A stretch of 64,000 nucleotides of DNA. It comes from Mesostigma viride (taxonomy: Eukaryota; Streptophyta; Mesostigmatophyceae; Mesostigmatales; Mesostigmataceae). Positions 51,959-63,544 of the stretch are shown here, in pieces; the stretch's first letter is position 1; each line of letters starts with the position of its first letter. The stretch spans positions 62,001 through 126,000 of the forward strand of contig RPFO01000037.1 of the NCBI GenBank assembly GCA_009746045.1. The letters run 5' to 3'. Under the pieces are notes generated by a model that saw only the letters and a program-made list of their open reading frames with translations, had not been told where the DNA came from and did not search any database. The position numbers and the translations under genes were made by a program.

Positions 51959-52765
51959 CTGGCTGTCCGCGACACTCCCGGAGCTAGTGTATACCACCCC
52001 CCGGGGGGGCATTTTCTGGGGTGGGGGGGTGGGGGGGGTCTTGACCCCCGACCCCCCCCCCCCTGTTTTGGGGGGGGGGGGGGGGGGTCGGCCCCCCAAA
52101 AATTTATATATCCTTAAGTGTATTAAAAAACAACTCTCTGCTTGGGCGCGGGTAGTTCCGGTGGGGCGCGGGTAGTTCCGGTGGCAAAACGCAGGGGAAG
52201 TGGCGCGGGGGGGGGAGCGGCCTCTGAGAAGTAAGGAATACTAAGCGAAAATGCCACGTAGGGGCACAAAGAGAGACTGGACTGAATCGTATTGAGTTGC
52301 TGCAAATCATGATGAAGGGAAGAAGGGTTTAGGGGAGGGGAAAGGAGTAATATTTATACCTGGGACGCAACAGGGTGTTTACTTGCATTCCTCACGGTGA
52401 CCTTACGCGCGTCACTTGGCTCCCCTGGTCACATAATGCTCCCGTTCTAAACCTTTCACCTATCACACTACCCTCAGTGGGTAACCAGCTGGTCGATACG
52501 TGGTACCTCTTAACCTACCGATATTCCGCTATTGGTTAATAAAAAATACCCATTTACCCGGAAAATATTTATATTTCAGGGAGGGGGGGGGGGGGTCTGC
52601 ATCCAAAAACCCCTAACCCCCCCCCCCCCCATTTTCTTGGGGGGGGGAGGGGGGGGGGTCCAACCCCTTACCCCCCGCCCCCCCAGTTTTGGGGGTGGGG
52701 GGGTGGGGGGGGGCTACCCCCCCCCCCCTGTATACACTAGCTCCGGGAGTGTCGCGGACAGCCAG
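51959..52765. mobile_element. 807-bp element with long perfect TIRs and G/C homopolymers
   Basis: It starts CTGGCTGTCCGCGACACTC at 51959 and ends with the reverse complement at 52765. At least 36 terminal bases match, followed on both sides by long G or C runs (52010-52090 and 52575-52725). TTAG lies on both sides (51955-51958 and 52766-52769), and removing one copy restores the piggyBac end ACCATTTAGGGGTTAA seen intact at 16026-16041. A TTA duplication with one extra base would instead fit PIF/Harbinger. No coding frame. Confidence 0.75.
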
Positions 52766-52855
52766 TTAGGGGTTAAGAAGAGTAATCTGAACTCTGGCAT
52801 CCTAGCTCTGCAGCGCGACCTTCAGCGTTAAAAAATTAAAAAACATTGTACAAAC

Positions 52856-55800
52856 CTTTGCCTTTCCCTTCCCCTTCGGAGTTGGCTCGGGCTCATTTTC
52901 TTCCTCCTCCTCCTCCTCCTCCTCGTGCTCCTCCTCCTCTTCCTCCTCGTCCACCTCCTGCTCCTTCTCCTCCTCTTCCTTCTCGTCCACCTCCTGCATG
53001 AAAAAAAAATAATAATAATTCAGACGATGACATAAAAAAAACGAGCATTAATTTTGTTTTAACGTTGCTCTGCGGAGCGACCCCAACCCTAAGCTTGAAC
53101 AGTAAAATGAAACAAATTTCCTACCTCTACGTTCTCCGTCCCCATCCCTTCGACCTCTTCAAAAGGTTGATCGTCATCCTGCATGACGAATCGTGCGTTC
53201 AGATAAATATACAAAGTCAGTCAAAACAGGAACTATTTCTTGAATATCCTATCTTCACAAATCGACCCCGAACCTTTAGCGGCATTTGCTTACCTCCGGT
53301 TTCCACGCTGAAGGACTTTGTCCCTCAAAACATGGAATGTCACCCTCCTGGCGGGAAGTAGAGCAAGAAATGCGTTCATCGTTAGTAACAATTTTCAACA
53401 AAAGAAATACACAACACTAATCTAAACGGACTGAATAAAAATGTACACAAATGTCAATAATTACCTCAATGTCAAATCTCCACTCCCGCAACACTTGTCC
53501 GATCGGCCACATCTCAGATGGAGTTGTGTGGCTCAGTTCATTTTCGAAAAACGTCCGAAGAGCTATCAAGTGAGATAGCATGTCCTGACTCCATGATTTC
53601 TCGTTTATGTTCGCCGTCACTAACGACAGGCAGTCGTCGATCCCCTTGTACTCAAGCCATGCGACAACCTCCTTTCGTGGGGGCTCATACTGTCCGGCCA
53701 TGTCGAACTCCCCACTCTGACGAAAACGCAGGATCTCATCCTCGCACAACTGAAGAAACAATTCAACAGCTCGACTCGGAAGAATAGGGTCTGGGTTCAC
53801 CCTAAACTGCGCCATCCACACTGAATACGACGAAAGGAAGTGCGATCTAACCCCATCCAAATCTTCAATCACTTCCGAACCAGCCCTGAACAACTCGGGA
53901 GATACCGAGTGGTCCATGGCGATCAGAAAGTCGCCGAAGACATCCCAGTCGAACTGTGCAGCCTTGAACCCTTTCTTCAAGAGCAGATTGACATCCGTTT
54001 CCGTCAGCGGGGAGGTGTCCCAATCCTCACCTGTCTTCCCCTGCTCTAGGACCTGGTACATTTCCCACCTGCAGACAGATATGATGATGTCAAAATACTC
54101 GTGTGACAATGGGTGCTGTCTCGTGTCCTTGCAGTACTGTTTGGTCGCACAAGACAGCTTGATCCAGACGAGCAGGCTTCGAGGAACATAAGCTGTAACA
54201 TCCACTGCGTCGGGTATATTCGACCCGCACTCGGTAACAAGCAACTCGAAGGTGTCGAAGAGAGATGCCATTTCTTCCCCCTTCACCCTTTTGCCTCTAA
54301 GGCTCCGCCCCATGACTTCGAACAAAAAGGCACGAAGACCAGATTCACTCCAAGGGTTCATTATCTCATCAGGCCTGGCCATATCATGTATTACTTCCAT
54401 CCTCTCATGCCAGACACCGTCATCGATCGCAACTTCGATCTCCTTCGACACAAAGGTGCTCAAGAACGACTTGGCGTCATCGTTCAGATGTTTTTCGTAA
54501 GTCGTCAACCATGACTTCCAAGTTTCCAAGCCCCTCAACTGGATCGGCTGCACACAGGTCCACAAAACGAAAAAAAAGCATAATCGGAAAAAAAGTTTAG
54601 GGTCACTCTGCGAAGTGACCCTTCATAAAAAAATCTCAAACAGAACGAACGACTAACTGACATGCACTATGAAGCGGCGAAAAAATTATTAGCTCACCCG
54701 CAATTTCTCCTCCCCACTCCCAACCTCGGCGTTCCCCTGAGACTCTGTCTCATCTCCCCCTTTCTTCCTCTGGATGCAGCAAGACAGAGGAAAGCATACT
54801 CGTTGAAAAAGTTTAGGGTCACTCTGCGAAATGACCCTCCATAAATTAATCACACATGCGAAGGAAACGGCAACTCAGAAATGATGGACAAATGAACAAA
54901 GAACAAAGGCGAAAAACACAGGATTACTTATCGCTCACCTCCGTTGTTGTCCCGCTCTTCTTGGGATCCTCTGACTTCTTTTCGTCTGCCCCCCGCTTCC
55001 TCTGAAATCAAAACAACAGGGAAAAGCATACTTGTTGGTTCAGGTTAGGGTCACTCTGCGAAATGACCCATTCATGGTCAGACGAGCTTAGCAGAGATAA
55101 GGAATAACGAAACCGTTAAAAAAAACACGCACACTAATGGGGGTAAAAACTGTTTCTCACCTGAGACGGCTCCGTACCCTCCTTCTCCGAGACCCCCGCG
55201 GTCTTCCCATCCACCTCCGTCGACTTTTCTGCAGCCTGCGCCTTCCTGCGCTCCTCCTCAAGTTTGGCTTGGTATTTCAGGCGTGCCGCCACACCCGCCT
55301 CCATCATCCTCTTCCCCTCCTCCTGCACCTTCCTCTTCGCCTTTGCCTCCTCGTCCTTCTTTTTCCTTTCCTCATTCGCCTTTCTCTCCTTTTCGTCCCG
55401 CTCCCACGACGCCCTCCTCTTCCTGCGCTCCGCCTCCTCCATCTCCGCAGCTTCCATTTCTGCCTGCTTCGCCTCTCGCTCTGCCCTTTCCTTCTTCACC
55501 CATTCCCTCTGCTCCCTTTCCAGGAGCTCCTGGGCGGCCTTCCGTTCCTTGTCCTTTTTCTCCAGATTCACCAGATCTTCGGCGTGCTGCGTTGCCTGAT
55601 CCAGATAAGAAGTCAGAAGTGCCATGCGGTCATTCCTTCTCTTTCTTTCCTCCTCCGGAAGATCCTCCAGTGGCCTTGGGTCTGCCTTGTCCCTGTCCTC
55701 CATGCTGATCAGGAGGTCAATGTTCTTCTGCAGATCACGCAGGAACCGCTCATGGTCATCCTCCTTCTCCTCCCATTCCGCTCTTGCTTTCTTTCTTGCC

Positions 55801-56633
55801 TGTGGGGAGCGGCTCCTCGGAGGTGAGTTTGACGACCGGCGCTTGGGTGGCGACCGGCGCTTGGGCGGAGACTTCCGACCTGGAGACTTTGCAGGCGACT
55901 TGGGCGGTGATCGGGACTTGGAGGTCGCCCCCTTCTTTGGAGGGGAGCTTTGGGGAGACGCGGGCTGCGAGCTGGGCTGTGAGGTCGACGCCTCGGGTAG
56001 GGACCTTGAAGGAGACCTGGGCGACGTGCTGACCTTCGAGGTCGAAGCCTCGTGGTGGGACCTTAGAGGTGACTTGGGCGGCGGGCTGCCCTGCTCAGAC
56101 GCCTCGTGGTGGGCCCTTGGAGAAGACTTGGGCGGCGAGCTGGGCTTCGAGGTAACCACCTCGACGGGGGCGGACCTCGGCGAGTTTGAGGTCGACTTCC
56201 CGCGGACGGGGGACTCCTTGTTGATGGCGGGCCGCTGGGGAGACTGTGGAGACACAACGGAGCTGGACCCAGCCCCGGCAGCCTGTGCCTCAGGTGCGGG
56301 CCGCTGAGGAGACTGTGGAGACACAACGGAGCTGGACCCAGCCCCGGCAGCCTGTGCCTCAGGTGCGGGCCGCTTGGGAGATTTGGAGGCCGACGCCTCC
56401 ACGGAGCTTGGCCCAGCCCCGGCAGCAAGCATTGTTGACAGAGGAGGAAACTCCTCTACGCCCTTGGGCGGAGAGGCGGGTGGCGTACTATACTTAGGAG
56501 ACTCGCTCGTCGACTTGACCTTGTCGACATAGGTGGCCCTCTCCACCTCTTTTCCCTTCTGAAGCAAGGAGGCCCTCTCCTGCTCCTCCTTTTCCTTCTG
56601 AAGCTGAACTTCCCTCTCCTTCTCTTGTTCCTT
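52856..56633 (-). CDS. Large Ser/Pro- and Lys/Glu-rich host gene, 5' and middle exons
   Basis: Seven GT-AG, phase-0 exons: 56633-55161 (491 codons), 55001-54939 (21), 54769-54698 (24), 54547-53465 (361), 53347-53294 (18), 53178-53125 (18) and 52993-52856 (46). The gene then jumps the TE-filled intron to 36156. Exon 1 has a Gln/Glu/Lys coiled coil, a Ser/Pro region with two RPAPEAQAAGAGSSSVV repeats, an RS-like block (SPPKRRSPPKRRSSNSPPRS), then a long charged coiled coil (EREQREWVKKERAEREAKQA). The 361-codon exon is globular and helical (PIQLRGLETWKSWLTTYEKH, VSKEIEVAIDDGVWHERMEV, PSEMWPIGQVLREWRFDIE). The 46-codon exon is Glu-rich. The start codon is missing: the first exon follows an intron acceptor (TTTGCCGCAG). 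The family is not recognised. It is a probable nuclear scaffold or RNA-associated protein from composition only. Confidence 0.75.
53064..53083. repeat. Intron palindrome, 20 bp
   Basis: Copy of the GTCGCTC(C/T)GCAGAGCGAC-type palindrome inside the 131-bp intron 52994-53124. Sister copies occur in other introns of this gene at 35350-35371, 35582-35603, 52801-52820, 54600-54621, 54816-54837 and 55048-55069. Confidence 0.8.
54600..55069. repeat. Three consecutive introns with the same 22-bp palindrome and shared flanks
   Basis: Introns 54548-54697, 54770-54938 and 55002-55160 each hold GGTCA(C/T)TTCGCAGAGTGACC on the minus strand (54600-54621, 54816-54837, 55048-55069). Each is followed by TAAACTTTTT or TAACCTGAACC and TATGCTTTTCC before the acceptor. 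The neighbouring exons also resemble each other (RKRGADEK and RKKGGDET), so exon-intron duplication contributed. Confidence 0.85.
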
Positions 56634-56689
56634 CTGCGGCAAATAAGGAAAAACAAATAGACCAATGTCGGATGAAGAAAGTGTAAATT

Positions 56690-57410
56690 CGCATCAGCGT
56701 GAGGGGTGGCGCTGCAGCGCTACCCTAAGAAGAAACAAGGATGAAATCCCATTCAGGTTTGGGGAAAAAAAAATCGAAGATGTAACTTTTATAAACGTAT
56801 CTGGAAAGGGTGACTCGGCAGCGCGACCTTACAACACAAATGTGATTGAATAACGTATCTTGGAAAGGTCACTCGGAAGCGCTACCCTACAAACAAAATG
56901 TTATTGAATAACGTATCTGGAAAGGGTGACTCTGCAGCACTACCCTACAAACAAAATGTTATTGAATAACGTATCTGGAAAGGGTGACTCTGCAACGCGA
57001 CCCTACAACCAAAATGTGATTGAATAACGTATCTTGGAAAGGTGACTCTGCAGCGCTACCCTACAAACAAAATGTTATTGAATAACGTATCCGGAAAGGG
57101 TGACTCTGCATCGCGACCCTACAACCAAAATGTGATTGAATAACGTATCTTGGAAAGGTGACTCTGCAGCGCGACCCTACAAACAAAATGTTATTGAATA
57201 ACGTATCTTGGAAAGGTGACTCTGCAGCGCGACCCTACCAACAAAATGTTATTGAATAACGCATCTTGGAAAGGTGACTCTGCAGCGCGACCCTACAAAC
57301 ACTGAATGGAAGTTTGCATTGTGAGGGGGTCACTCTGCAGCGCGACCTTACAAACAAAGACTGCGACATTGCGCAAGGGTAGGGGTCACTCTGCAGAGCG
57401 ACCCTACCCA
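56690..57410. repeat. Tandem array of the intron palindrome, ~57-bp unit, about 12 copies
   Basis: The unit contains GGTGACTCTGCAGCGCGACC and CTACAAACAAAATGTTATTG, AATAACGTATCTTGGAAAG. The palindrome recurs near 56705, 56808, 56866, 56928, 56986, 57041, 57098, 57155, 57212, 57269, 57328 and 57384. The array lies immediately upstream of exon 56633-55161, in what must be an intron of the minus-strand gene. Confidence 0.9.
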
Positions 57411-57445
57411 AAAACAATACTAACCACTCCCCAAAAAAATCACGC

Positions 57446-59792
57446 ATGGATGGTGGTGGTGGGTGGCTGGCATGCATGGATGGTGGTGGTGGGTGGCTGG
57501 CACGCATGGATGGTGGTGGTGGGTGGCTGGCACGCATGGATGATGGTGGTGGGTGGCTGGCATGCATGGATGGTGGTGGTGGTGGCTGGCATGCATGGAT
57601 GGTGGTGGTGGGTGGCTGGCATGCATGGATGGTGGTGGTGGGGTGCTGGCACGCATGGATGGTGGTGGTGGGTGGCTGGCATGCATGGATGGTGGTGGTG
57701 GGGTGCTGGCACGCATGGATGGTGGTGGTGGGGTGCTGGCATGCATGGATGATGGTGGTGGGGTGCTGGCATGCATGGATGGTGGTGGTGGGTGCTGGCA
57801 CGCATGGATGGTGGTGGTGGGGTGCTGGCATGCATGGATGATGGTGGTGGGGTGCTGGCACGCATGGATGGTGGTGGTGGGTGGCTGGCATGCATGGATG
57901 GTGGTGGTGGGTGGCTGGCATGCATGGATGATGGTGGTGGGGTGCTGGCACGCATGGATGGTGGTGGTGGGTGGCTGGCATGCATGGATGGTGGTGGTGG
58001 GGTGCTGGCACGCATGGATGGTGGTGGTGGGGTGCTGGCATGCATGGATGATGGTGGTGGGGTGCTGGCATGCATGGATGGTGGTGGTGGGGTGCTGGCA
58101 CGCATGGATGGTGGTGGTGGGGTGCTGGCATGCATGGATGATGGTGGTGGGGTGCTGGCATGCATGGATGGTGGTGGTGGGTGGCTGGCATGCATGGATG
58201 GTGGTGGTGGGTGGCTGGCATGCATGGATGGTGGTGGTGGGGTGCTGGCACGCATGGATGGTGGTGGTGGGTGCTGGCACGCATGGATGGTGGTGGTGGG
58301 TGCTGGCATGCATGGATGGTGGTGGTGGGGTGCTGGCATGCATGGATGGTGGTGGGGGTGCTGGCATGCATGGATGGTGGTGGTGGGTGGCTGGCATGCA
58401 TGGATGGTGGTGGTGGGGTGCTGGCACGCATGGATGGTGGTGGTGGGGTGCTGGCATGCATGGATGGTGGTGGTGGGTGGCTGGCATGCATGGATGGTGG
58501 TGGTGGGTGGCTGGCACGCATGGATGGTGGTGGTGGGTGGCTGGCACGCATGGATGGTGGTGGTGGGTGGCTGGCATGCATGGATGGTGGTGGTGGGTGG
58601 CTGGCACGCATGGATGGTGGTGGTGGGTGCTGGCACGCATGGATGGTGGTGGTGGGTGCTGGCACGCATGGATGGTGGTGGTGGGTGGCTGGCATGCATG
58701 GATGGTGGTGGTGGGGTGCTGGCACGCATGGATGGTGGTGGTGGGGTGCTGGCATGCATGGATGATGGTGGTGGGGTGCTGGCATGCATGGATGGTGGTG
58801 GTGGGTGGCTGGCATGCATGGATGATGGTGGTGGGGTGCTGGCATGCATGGATGGTGGTGGTGGGTGGCTGGCATGCATGGATGGTGGTGGTGGGTGGCT
58901 GGCACGCATGGATGGTGGTGGTGGGTGGCTGGCACGCATGGATGGTGGTGGTGGGTGGCTGGCACGCATGGATGGTGGTGGTGGGTGGCTGGCACGCATG
59001 GATGATGGTGGTGGGGTGCTGGCACGCATGGATGGTGGTGGTGGGTGGCTGGCACGCATGGATGGTGGTGGTGGGTGGCTGGCATGCATGGATGGTGGTG
59101 GTGGGGTGCTGGCACGCATGGATGGTGGTGGTGGGTGCTGGCATGCATGGATGATGGTGGTGGGGTGCTGGCATGCATGGATGGTGGTGGTGGGTGGCTG
59201 GCATGCATGGATGATGGTGGTGGGGTGCTGGCATGCATGGATGGTGGTGGTGGGTGGCTGGCATGCATGGATGGTGGTGGTGGGTGGCTGGCACGCATGG
59301 ATGGTGGTGGTGGGTGGCTGGCACGCATGGATGGTGGTGGTGGGTGGCTGGCACGCATGGATGGTGGTGGTGGGTGGCTGGCACGCATGGATGATGGTGG
59401 TGGGTGGCTGGCATGCATGGATGGTGGTGGTGGGGTGCTGGCACGCATGGATGGTGGTGGTGGGTGCTGGCATGCATGGATGATGGTGGTGGGGTGCTGG
59501 CATGCATGGATGGTGGTGGTGGGTGGCTGGCACGCATGGATGGTGGTGGTGGGGTGCTGGCATGCATGGATGGTGGTGGTGGGTGGCTGGCACGCATGGA
59601 TGGTGGTGGTGGGTGGCTGGCACGCATGGATGGTGGTGGTGGGGTGCTGGCATGCATGGATGATGGTGGTGGGGTGCTGGCATGCATGGATGGTGGTGGT
59701 GGGTGGCTGGCACGCATGGATGGTGGTGGTGGGTGGCTGGCACGCATGGATGATGGTGGTGGGGTGCTGGCATGCATGGATGGTGGTGGTGG
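57446..59792. repeat. 30-bp minisatellite, about 79 copies
   Basis: Units of CATGGATGGTGGTGGTGGGT and GGCTGGCATG, 29-30 bp, with C/T (CACGCA or CATGCA), GGTGG/GATGG and GGTGCT/GGTGGCT variants. The stop-free unit yields open frames of up to 900 codons on both strands. These are treated as artefacts. Confidence 0.95.
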
Positions 59793-60300
59793 ACATATCG
59801 CTGGCTGAGGACCAACACGAAAAAAGAAGCCATATCGCTGGCTGAGGACCAACACGAAAAAAGAAAACATATCGCTGGCTGACGACCAACACGAAAAAAG
59901 AAAACATATCGCTGGCTGACGACCAACACGAAAAAAGAAAACATTTAGCTGGCTTAGGACCAACACGAAAAAAGAAAACATTTAGCTGGCAGAGGACCAA
60001 TACGAAAAAATACTCTGGTCGCTCGCTGAGGACCAACCCTTAAAAAGAAGCCGTGTCGCTGGCTGAGGACCAACACGAAAAAAGAAAACATATTGCTGGC
60101 TGAGGACCAACCCTAAAAAAGAAGGCATATCGCTGGCTGAGGACCAACACGAAAAAAGAAGCCATGTCGCTGGCTGAGGACCAACCCTTAAAAAGAAGGC
60201 ATATCGCTGGCCGAGAACCAACCAGAAAAAAGAAGTCATGTCGCTGGCTGAGGACCAACACGAAAAAACAAGCCATATCGCTGGCTGAGGACTACAAAAG
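59793..60300. repeat. ~37-bp tandem repeat, about 13 copies
   Basis: Units read CATATCGCTGGCTGAGGACC and AACACGAAAAAAGAA, with ACCCTTAAAAAGAAGCC variants. On the minus strand they read as repeated Phe-Ser-Cys-Trp-Ser-Ser-Ala-Ser-Asp. A long upstream exon cannot be excluded, but the variation looks neutral. Confidence 0.85.
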
Positions 60301-60476
60301 GGCATCATAGACGCCACCCTGCTCGCGCGAGTAAGTAGGGGTTCGTTGCACATTTACCTGCACGCATAAATCAGGAAGGGGGAAAAACGGCATTGAACAG
60401 GACCACGATTAGAATTGGGCTAGCTATAAACTAACCGGACCATTTGAAGGCATAGCAACAAACATCACGCTCGACA

Positions 60477-60834
60477 TCAAAAAAGACTGCGCTGTTGATG
60501 CACCTTTTTCATTATGGCGGCGAGTTGAGGCGGCAGATCCTCACCATCTTCAGCTAGGCAGCGATGATTATTACAGAAAACAGCTATGGCGGCAGCAGTG
60601 GTGGTGCGGTTTTCGAAACCCAACAGCTGTTGTGACCGATCGTCCGTGGAGCGACCCCTGTCAACGGCCCAGCGTAACCGGCGTTCAGGACGGAAAACGT
60701 GGCATGCTCGCCATTCGGCCAACGAGGCGAAACGCGGCGCTAGATTATTCTTATTGACAAACCGCGCATGCGGATTGGACGACTCACAATGTGACGTAAT
60801 CCAAGCGTCGGTCTTCACGGTCCCGCAGGTATAA
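60477..60834 (-). CDS. Possible 5' exon of the minus-strand gene, hypothetical
   Basis: An open minus frame of about 113 codons (KTDAWITSHCESSNPHARFV, NLAPRFASLAEWRACHVFRP, LAAIMKKVHQQRSLF). Balanced composition unlike the repeats next to it. A donor-like AAGATG|GTGAGG occurs inside near 60535. If it is coding, it could supply upstream sequence for the gene starting at 56633. No family is recognised. Confidence 0.25.
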
Positions 60835-61079
60835 AAAGGAACAACACGCAGCCAATTTGACGCTACAATCGGGATGTTTGGATTCGGGCGTCACCATGCT
60901 GCCGTGGATAACGACGTCCGCGGTTCGATTCTAGCGTGAGCCCGGTGCTTTTTTGCACGTCGTCTGAGAGATCATCTGTCATATTACCACCAGTCGTCAC
61001 TCTGCAAAGCGACGTGCCTACTGCCACGTGGTATGGCAAAAATTTCGAATGCAGAACTTTTGGGGTATACAAATAAATA

Positions 61080-61620
61080 TATTAATGAATCGGGTATAGT
61101 AAATGTATGGGGATATATACTAACATGCTAGCCAATATATTTATACTTTCTGCTGTCCATATGCTTATTATTATGATTATTGTTATGAATATGATATATG
61201 TTCTTTCTAATATTTGTTAAATATATTTTCCTATTTACTGCTAACTTACTGTACTAGTTTTTTATATAAATGACTAGTACTAGATAGATTAATGCCATGA
61301 ATACAAATTTAAAATATAGATTAAATTTTATGACAATATTACATATATTTATGGACATCACTCTTTTTTTCATACAATAAGTAGAAAATATTTAGTATTA
61401 GAGATAGCTAGTCTGTCCAGTTCATATTTCTTTTATCTAAACAATAATGATTGTAATAGAAATAGTACTAAATACTAATTAAAACTATATAAATACCAAT
61501 AAATACTTTCCATATTTCTGCTACATAATTAAACAATAATGATTAAAACAATTATGTTCAATATTCAATTTCATTTAGTAGAATCTTAAATAATTCCATG
61601 AATTAATTCACGTATTTTCC
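61080..61620. other. AT-rich intergenic island between divergent genes
   Basis: About 540 bp of very AT-rich sequence with TATATA and AATAATGATTA repeats, no open frame and no palindrome copies. It separates the minus-strand gene from the plus-strand gene and is the natural place for a bidirectional promoter or scaffold-attachment region. That role is inference only. Confidence 0.5.
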
Positions 61621-61711
61621 TGTCTTGGTGTGATCATCCAGGTACCTCGGCAACGACACGACACGCCTGAAAAATGAGCCGGGAAGGTGTGTTTCCAATG
61701 ATGCAAATCTT

Positions 61712-61899
61712 GGTCGCGCTGCAGCGCGACCTCTTCTCAGTTCCATACGAAAAGGCCTTAAAACTTGTGTGTAACTTCGCAAGGGTCGCGCTGCAGAGCT
61801 ACCAAAAATTTCATGAAGTTTGACTTTCTCTATATTTGCTTCGCAATTGAGATTCTTTTGTATCTGCGAAGAAGGTGGGGTCATTTCGCGGAGTGACCC
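61712..61899. repeat. Three copies of the intron palindrome upstream of the plus-strand exon
   Basis: GGTCGCGCTGCAGCGCGACC at 61712 is a perfect 20-bp palindrome. Diverged copies lie at 61783-61803 (GTCGCGCTGCAGAGCTACC) and 61877-61899 (GGTCATTTCGCGGAGTGACC). The last lies within the intron whose acceptor is at 61943. Confidence 0.85.
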
Positions 61900-61943
61900 T
61901 GCTAATATGTTAATTGTCCGTGAATTTCTTTTTGTTTCTGCAG

Positions 61944-63469
61944 CACGGGAACGGGTGTTTCTTTCGCCAACCTCCTCCTCCTTGCGTGGCGGCTTTGCTA
62001 ATCGACTCAATGCCCACAACTTGAGCATCGGGACACCGACGCCCCTTGCAGCGGATCTGAAAAACAGCTCGAAACGAAATTTCGGGAATGAGAACCGCAG
62101 CACCTCGCCCGCCGTCAGGAAGCCAGCGAAAAGGCCTGGCCAGTACGCCGAGAAGAAGTCTGTTGTGGGGACTCATCTTGCTGATGAGGCGTACAACGTA
62201 GTTCATCACATGAGGAATGAATCTACCAAGCGGGCCTCTTTTGAGGAGATTGTTGATGGCTTCAATAAGAGGGCTGACGAGCTCAAGGCGGAGCATTTTG
62301 ACATTCCGGTGGCCAAGCTTTTTGATGAGCAGCGGCTTGCACAACTGTCGAGGTCTTGGGTGGCTCGGCTGATCGCCCTTTTTGACGACCTGTCGAAATC
62401 CGACCATGACAGAGACGTCAAGATCATTTTGGTGTCAACTCTTTTTTGTGGGGACGACATCGAGAAGGAGTTTTCGGCGGCAGAGTTGGAGAGAATGACG
62501 GGTGTCCCCGCGAAGACCATTCTCAAAGTTCGGGCGATCAGAAAGCAACAGAAGATGGAGTTCCTGACGCGTGCGCTGGCGCGAAAGAAGAGGAAGTTGC
62601 CCCAATTTGTAATCGAGTCGATCGCGCAGGCTTGGACTGATGAGGAGAACTCGCGCGCTTCGCCCCAAGAGAGGGATACCATAAAGACGCACGAACGAGT
62701 TGGCAATCGTGCGATTTTGGTTGGTGTCCAAGGGGCCTACTTCTACCTCACCTCGAAGGAGGACATATATCTCAAGTTTTTAGCGGAGCACACGTACTGG
62801 GACAAGAAAAGTCCGCAGTATGAGAAGGATGTCGGCATCCATGTCGGATATACGACTTTCTGCAAGTACGCCCCCAAAACCGTCAAGGGGAAGTGGAAGG
62901 AGAGAAACGTGTGCGCCTGTGAGACGCATACGGTCATGCAGTCGAAGGTAGCGGCATGGACTAGGTACTGCAAGGCGAAGCACGGCAAGAACTGCAAGTG
63001 CGGCGACGAGTGTGAGGGATGTTTAAGGGCGAGATTGCCTGACGGCACGTGCGGGATGTTCGAAAGCCTGCACACGACCGAATGGGTGAAGCACTTCCAT
63101 TGCCGTGTGGCGGAGGCGGATGGGGGTAGTGAGCTGGGGGGTGGGGCAAACTCGGCGAGAAACGAAGAGGAGGAAGGGGACAATAATGTGACGGAAGATG
63201 AATGGCAGGGGCAAGACCTTGACGATCTTGAAATAAATGAGAGGATCGTGGAGGATGAGGAAGGGGTGCCAAGGGTAGGGGACCCATCCATGGAGGAGGG
63301 GTCTGTCTTTCGCATTCTGAAGAGGGCATGTATGGAGAACTCGTGTCCCGAGTCCCGGTGTGGCATCAAAGACTGGGTGTTGTGTGACCGGGACAAGAAT
63401 TCAACAGAACTACTAAATTGGTTCAGATACGTGAAGAAGGAGGTAGTGGTTTCCCGACCGGCAGGGGAG
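61944..63469 (+). CDS. Transposase-like Cys/His-rich protein, internal exon(s)
   Basis: One long exon from the TTTGTTTCTGCAG acceptor (61943) to the GGGGAG|GTAAGC donor (63469). About 509 codons; start and end of the gene are missing. The N-terminal part is basic and disordered (NRSTSPAVRKPAKRPGQYAE). Next come helices with DRDVKIILVSTLFCGDDIEK, a helix-turn-helix-like AAELERMTGVPAKTILKVRA, and a basic run (ALARKKRKLPQFVIESIAQA). Then VGIHVGYTTFCKYAPKTVKG leads into NVCACETHTVMQSKVAAWTR, NCKCGDECEGC, and FESLHTTEWVKHFHC. The layout of a fragment like Y-x-T-F-x-K...P followed by C-x-C-x2-H resembles an uncharacterised transposon protein group I know from animals (there C-x-C-x2-H-x-N). The tail is acidic. 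It could be a transposase or a domesticated derivative. Confidence 0.6.
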
Positions 63470-63544
63470 GTAAGCGTGTTTGGATTTTGTGACGCAATTA
63501 TTTCGCAGCGTCATTCTGCAGCGCGATGTTAATTTAACTCGTCG

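Noticed and set aside
56690-57410. CRISPR array interpretation of the 57-bp repeats
   Set aside because: There are no unique spacers. The whole unit is repeated, and the context is a spliced eukaryotic gene.
57235-60036. 933-codon and other very long frames rich in His, Pro and Thr
   Set aside because: They come from the stop-free 30-bp and ~37-bp repeats, are open in several frames on both strands, and have no splice-supported link to the gene downstream.
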